Assembly: GCA_021789895.1 (NCBI GenBank)
Contig: JAJYIU010000018.1
Location: 1 to 64,000, forward strand
Length of the DNA: 64,000 bases
Direction of reading: 5' to 3'
Source: Acidobacteriota bacterium
GTDB lineage: Bacteria > Acidobacteriota > Terriglobia > Terriglobales > SCQP01
A program made the position numbers and the translations under genes. This document shows positions 61,597-64,000 of this stretch, piece after piece. Position 1 is the stretch's first letter. Each line of letters opens with the position of its first letter. The notes below the pieces were generated by a model. It was not told where the DNA came from, made no database searches, and worked only from the letters and a program-made list of their open reading frames with translations.

Positions 61597-61926
61597 TCAG
61601 GCGGCCCGCTTGTGGCTTCCCCGGGCGCGTGAGGTGGAGCGCCCCCGCGCCCGGGTCGCGCCCGGTTTTCCCCGCTGCAAGTCGCGGGTGGCCTTGCGCC
61701 GCGTCGCCGCCGAAGCTTGCCCGCGCTTGGGCGGCTTGACTTTTACCCCCGACCGCCTCGCCTTCGATAAACCGATGGCAATCGCCTGGCGGCGCGATTT
61801 GACGGCATGCTTGCCCGTGCGCGCGTGTTCCATCTCTTCGCGCACGTATTCGCCGGCTTGCGTGCTCGCGGCTTTGCCCTGGCGGGCCGCGCGGCGCGCG
61901 CGTGCTTGGGTTTGTTTTTCCGGCAT
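61597..61926 (-). CDS. Small Arg/Lys-rich DUF6496-like protein
   Basis: The 109-residue protein is strongly basic, with YVREEMEHARTGKHAVKSRRQAIAIGLSKARRSG-type sequence; here KSRRQAIAIGLSKARR is the recognisable part, matching small DUF6496/Ku-associated basic proteins common in acidobacteria. The tail is rich in RGR and SR. Function is unknown; DNA or RNA binding is likely from charge. AGGAGG lies seven bases before the ATG at 61926. It converges on the GH3 gene. Confidence 0.75.
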   Translation of the reverse strand: MPEKQTQARARRAARQGKAASTQAGEYVREEMEHARTGKHAVKSRRQAIAIGLSKARRSGVKVKPPKRGQASAATRRKATRDLQRGKPGATRARGRSTSRARGSHKRAA

Positions 61927-62098
61927 CGGCCATCCTCCTGCCTGCATCAGATGCCGCCGGCCGCCCTTCAGGTAGCGCCCGCGCGCGCGCTTCCGCGCTT
62001 TCCTTGCGTCTGCGCAGCTTATAAAATTGTTTCCAGGCGCCCAACCGCAGCCCCGGCCCGCGATCGGCCCCCGGGCCTGGCCAGGGCGCGGCCCAGCT

Positions 62099-62803
62099 AT
62101 GGACCGGAAAAAAATTCAATTGCTCCTGGCGCTGGCGATCCTGGCGGCCGGCCTCCGCCTGGCCTGGATCTTATATCGCCGCCATGAAGAATCCCGCGCC
62201 CGCCCGCGCCCGCCATCGGCGGCTGCGCCCGCCATCCTCTCCAGCGACTACGCCGATGTCCCGCAGAGCGGCGTCTACGATGCCGCTTCCGCGCGCCAAC
62301 TGGTCGGCAAAACCGTCTGGATCAAGCTCGGCTACAGCAGCCCCGCCTATCCCGTCGCCGCCGGGCGCGTGCTGGCGCACGCCGGCGTTCCGCTGCCCCC
62401 GCTCACCCCGCTGCGCATTGCCGGCGTGCTGCGCCAGCGCTGGCAGGGCCGCCCAACCGTCTTCTATACCTTTCACTATTCCGGACGCCTGCGCGCCGTC
62501 CCTATCGGCGTCGAAGCTGCCTACGGCAGCGCCCAGATGCAGGTGGATACCCTCTTCTTCATCGCCAATCCGCGCCAAATCTACCATTTCTGGCCGGCTA
62601 AAACCTGGAGCCTGATTTCCCATCACCAGGTCGCCGTCGGCATGTCCGATACCCAGGTGATGCTCGCGCTCGGCGGCGCCGAATCCCTCTCGCTCGGCTC
62701 CGCCCGCCAGTCCTACCTCTTCCCCGGCGTCCATCCGCCCATGGAAGTCACTTTTTCCAACCGCCGCGTGGTCAGCTTCCATCCGCAAAAATCACCGCCC
62801 TGA
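62099..62803 (+). CDS. Membrane-anchored protein of unknown function with an SmpA/BamE-like end
   Basis: The 234-residue protein has one hydrophobic helix (about 6-25) as a signal anchor, a Pro/Arg-rich linker and a mixed beta domain. Near the C-terminus VAVGMSDTQVMLALGGAESL resembles the GMSxxQVxxALGxP motif of SmpA/OmlA/BamE-like domains. I cannot name its role. It is followed 28 bp later by another small anchored protein gene, possibly in one operon. Confidence 0.65.
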   Translation: MDRKKIQLLLALAILAAGLRLAWILYRRHEESRARPRPPSAAAPAILSSDYADVPQSGVYDAASARQLVGKTVWIKLGYSSPAYPVAAGRVLAHAGVPLPPLTPLRIAGVLRQRWQGRPTVFYTFHYSGRLRAVPIGVEAAYGSAQMQVDTLFFIANPRQIYHFWPAKTWSLISHHQVAVGMSDTQVMLALGGAESLSLGSARQSYLFPGVHPPMEVTFSNRRVVSFHPQKSPP

Positions 62804-62831
62804 GCCGCCCTATTTTGGCAACATAGGCTCT

Positions 62832-63461
62832 ATGCCAACGCCCGCTTGCGCTTCCTCCCTTGACGCTTTGGAAAGCCGGCTGCGAAAGCTGGAAGTTCAA
62901 AACCGCCGCCTGCGGCGCGGATTGCTGGCGCTCGCCCTGGGCCTCGGCCTGGCCGCCGCGCCGGCATGGATGCCTCGTCCGCGCTCGCCCCTTCCCGCCG
63001 TGCTTGCGGCCCGCTCCTTCGTCGTGCGCGATGCCCTCGGCCGCCGCCGCCTCGTGCTGGGAACCGGAGCGAATAGCGGCAGCGGCTATCTTCGCCTCTA
63101 CACCCCCGACGGCCATATGGCCGCCGAATTGGCCGTCTGGCCGCGCATCGGCCCCGCGCTCCGGCTGCTGGATGGCCATCGCACCCCGCGCCTCGATCTG
63201 TCCTATCTCACCGGCATCGGCTCGTCTTTGGAGTTCTTCGATGCGCGCGGCCGCCGCCACCTCGCCATCCGCCTGTCCGGAAACGATCGCCCTGCGATTC
63301 AATTGAACGACAATGCCGGGCGCCGGCTCGTGCTCGGCAGCGCCCGGGTGCGCTTGCTCCCCGGCCGGCCGCCGCAGTTGACCCCCGCCAATGCCCTGCT
63401 GCGCCTCGGCCGCCACGGACGCCTGCTCTGGCAGGCGCCTGCCGCGCCTGCCCGCCCTTAA
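62832..63461 (+). CDS. Membrane-anchored protein with coiled coil and beta-rich repeats, unknown
   Basis: The 209-residue protein starts with a short coiled coil (LESRLRKLEVQNRRLRR, about 13-29) followed by a membrane helix (about 30-46). The rest is beta-rich with repeated units such as VVRDALGRRRLVLGTG and LRLLDGHRTPRLDL, each about 30-35 residues. This layout recurs in acidobacteria without assigned function. Confidence 0.6.
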   Translation: MPTPACASSLDALESRLRKLEVQNRRLRRGLLALALGLGLAAAPAWMPRPRSPLPAVLAARSFVVRDALGRRRLVLGTGANSGSGYLRLYTPDGHMAAELAVWPRIGPALRLLDGHRTPRLDLSYLTGIGSSLEFFDARGRRHLAIRLSGNDRPAIQLNDNAGRRLVLGSARVRLLPGRPPQLTPANALLRLGRHGRLLWQAPAAPARP

Positions 63462-63542
63462 GCTGCCCCGCTGGGTTTGTGTTTGTGTTCGCGAACGCTG
63501 CTCGCGCTCGTCGTGGCCGGCGCCCGCCCGGCCGCTTTCGCC

Positions 63543-64000
63543 TTACTTCGCCGCGCGCGGCAGGATTTTGAACCGCGTGTTGCGCGCGATCCCCCGCCCC
63601 CCCGCCAGCACGACCGCCTGCAGCCGGTACAGCCCCGGCGCCAGGCTCTCCGAGGGCACGTTGGCGATATACGGTATCCGCCCGTGCGCGTCCGGCGCCG
63701 GCAGCGGCACGGTCGTGCTGGCATACAGCCGGTCGTTGCGGATGAAGGTCAGCGTCAGCTTGGGCGGCGGCAGCCCTTTGGGCACATAGACGATGAAATA
63801 GAAGCCGATCACTTTGCCCGGCGACGACTGCATGACATGGCTGTAATTGGGGTAAATGCGGCGGTATTCCCCGTTGCCGGCATAATTCAGCGGATCGTAG
63901 CGCGCCGGCACGACGCTCAGCTTGCGCGCGCTTTCGACCACCACGATGCTGCTCATGCGCACGTCGTCCGGCTGGCCGGCAATCACGTGCAGCGGTTCCC
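63543..64000 (-). CDS. C-terminal part of an unidentified protein, cut by the window edge
   Basis: The frame is open to position 64000, so the N-terminus is outside. About 150 residues are visible. They include NGEYRRIYPNYSHVMQ, FYFIVYVPKG and GLYRLQAVVLAGGRG, beta-rich text ending in RFKILPRAAK. The pattern resembles the C-terminal domain of acidobacterial VWA-type or secreted repeat proteins, but I cannot assign it. Confidence 0.5.
   Translation of the reverse strand, partial: EPLHVIAGQPDDVRMSSIVVVESARKLSVVPARYDPLNYAGNGEYRRIYPNYSHVMQSSPGKVIGFYFIVYVPKGLPPPKLTLTFIRNDRLYASTTVPLPAPDAHGRIPYIANVPSESLAPGLYRLQAVVLAGGRGIARNTRFKILPRAAK

Overview
The window looks like a chromosomal segment of an acidobacterium (Acidobacteriota, probably Terriglobia). 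This is an inference from gene content: two very large Oar-type TonB receptors with an N-terminal carboxypeptidase-regulatory domain, a giant SBBP-repeat/HYDIN-like surface protein, a sedolisin (S53) peptidase, a BshB-type deacetylase and LPS/polysaccharide precursor genes in GC-rich DNA. No rRNA gene, complete tRNA gene, CRISPR array or prophage was seen.

Region 1 (1-27618) is a catabolic island. It begins just after the right end of an IS66-family element (transposase C-terminus 1-99, terminal repeat ending near 127). It is bracketed by a 56-bp direct repeat with one mismatch (152-207 and 27563-27618). By eye it is less GC-rich than the DNA to its right. Inside, two gene trains diverge from a 207-bp control region (18299-18505) next to an IclR regulator. 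Leftward: class III aminotransferase, TonB receptor, SBBP protein, GH42-like hydrolase, SDR, D-threonine-aldolase/D-serine-dehydratase-like PLP enzyme, SDR, M24 peptidase, EamA exporter, TauE exporter, NagA-like deacetylase. Rightward: IclR, EamA exporter, secreted hydrolase-like protein, N-acyl-D-amino-acid deacylase, 3-hydroxyacyl-CoA-dehydrogenase-like enzyme, an adenylate-kinase paralogue, FAH-family hydrolase, RidA. Together they suggest uptake and breakdown of a glycan or peptide carrying N-acylated amino groups, possibly D-amino acids. The substrate is unknown.

Region 2 (27.6-38.0 kb) is a scrambled junction. It holds an XRE regulator, the 5' half of a tRNA-Met gene, a VapBC-type pair with a decayed second antitoxin, a broken RES-domain gene and two inverted copies of a hairpin-rich repeat about 9 kb apart. 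Between these lie phosphomannomutase/phosphoglucomutase, UDP-glucose dehydrogenase, an aldo-keto reductase and the second TonB receptor.

Region 3 (38.0-45.5 kb) carries tilS, ftsH, a degenerate third repeat copy just before kaiC, and a kaiC-kaiB-kaiB-sensor operon. The sensor has lost the canonical phosphoacceptor histidine (Tyr in its place) and the N-box asparagine, so it looks like a pseudokinase.

Region 4 (45.5-64.0 kb) is mostly GC-rich housekeeping DNA: bshB1, SDR, coiled-coil zinc-ribbon protein, RNase HI, rsmI, rpsU, zinc-ribbon protein, S53 peptidase, dnaG, rpmB, ridA, rel/spoT, LOG-family protein, kdsB, msrB, GH3 beta-glucosidase and several unknowns. The 326-bp gap after rpsU holds six consecutive strong hairpins and is a candidate structured RNA.
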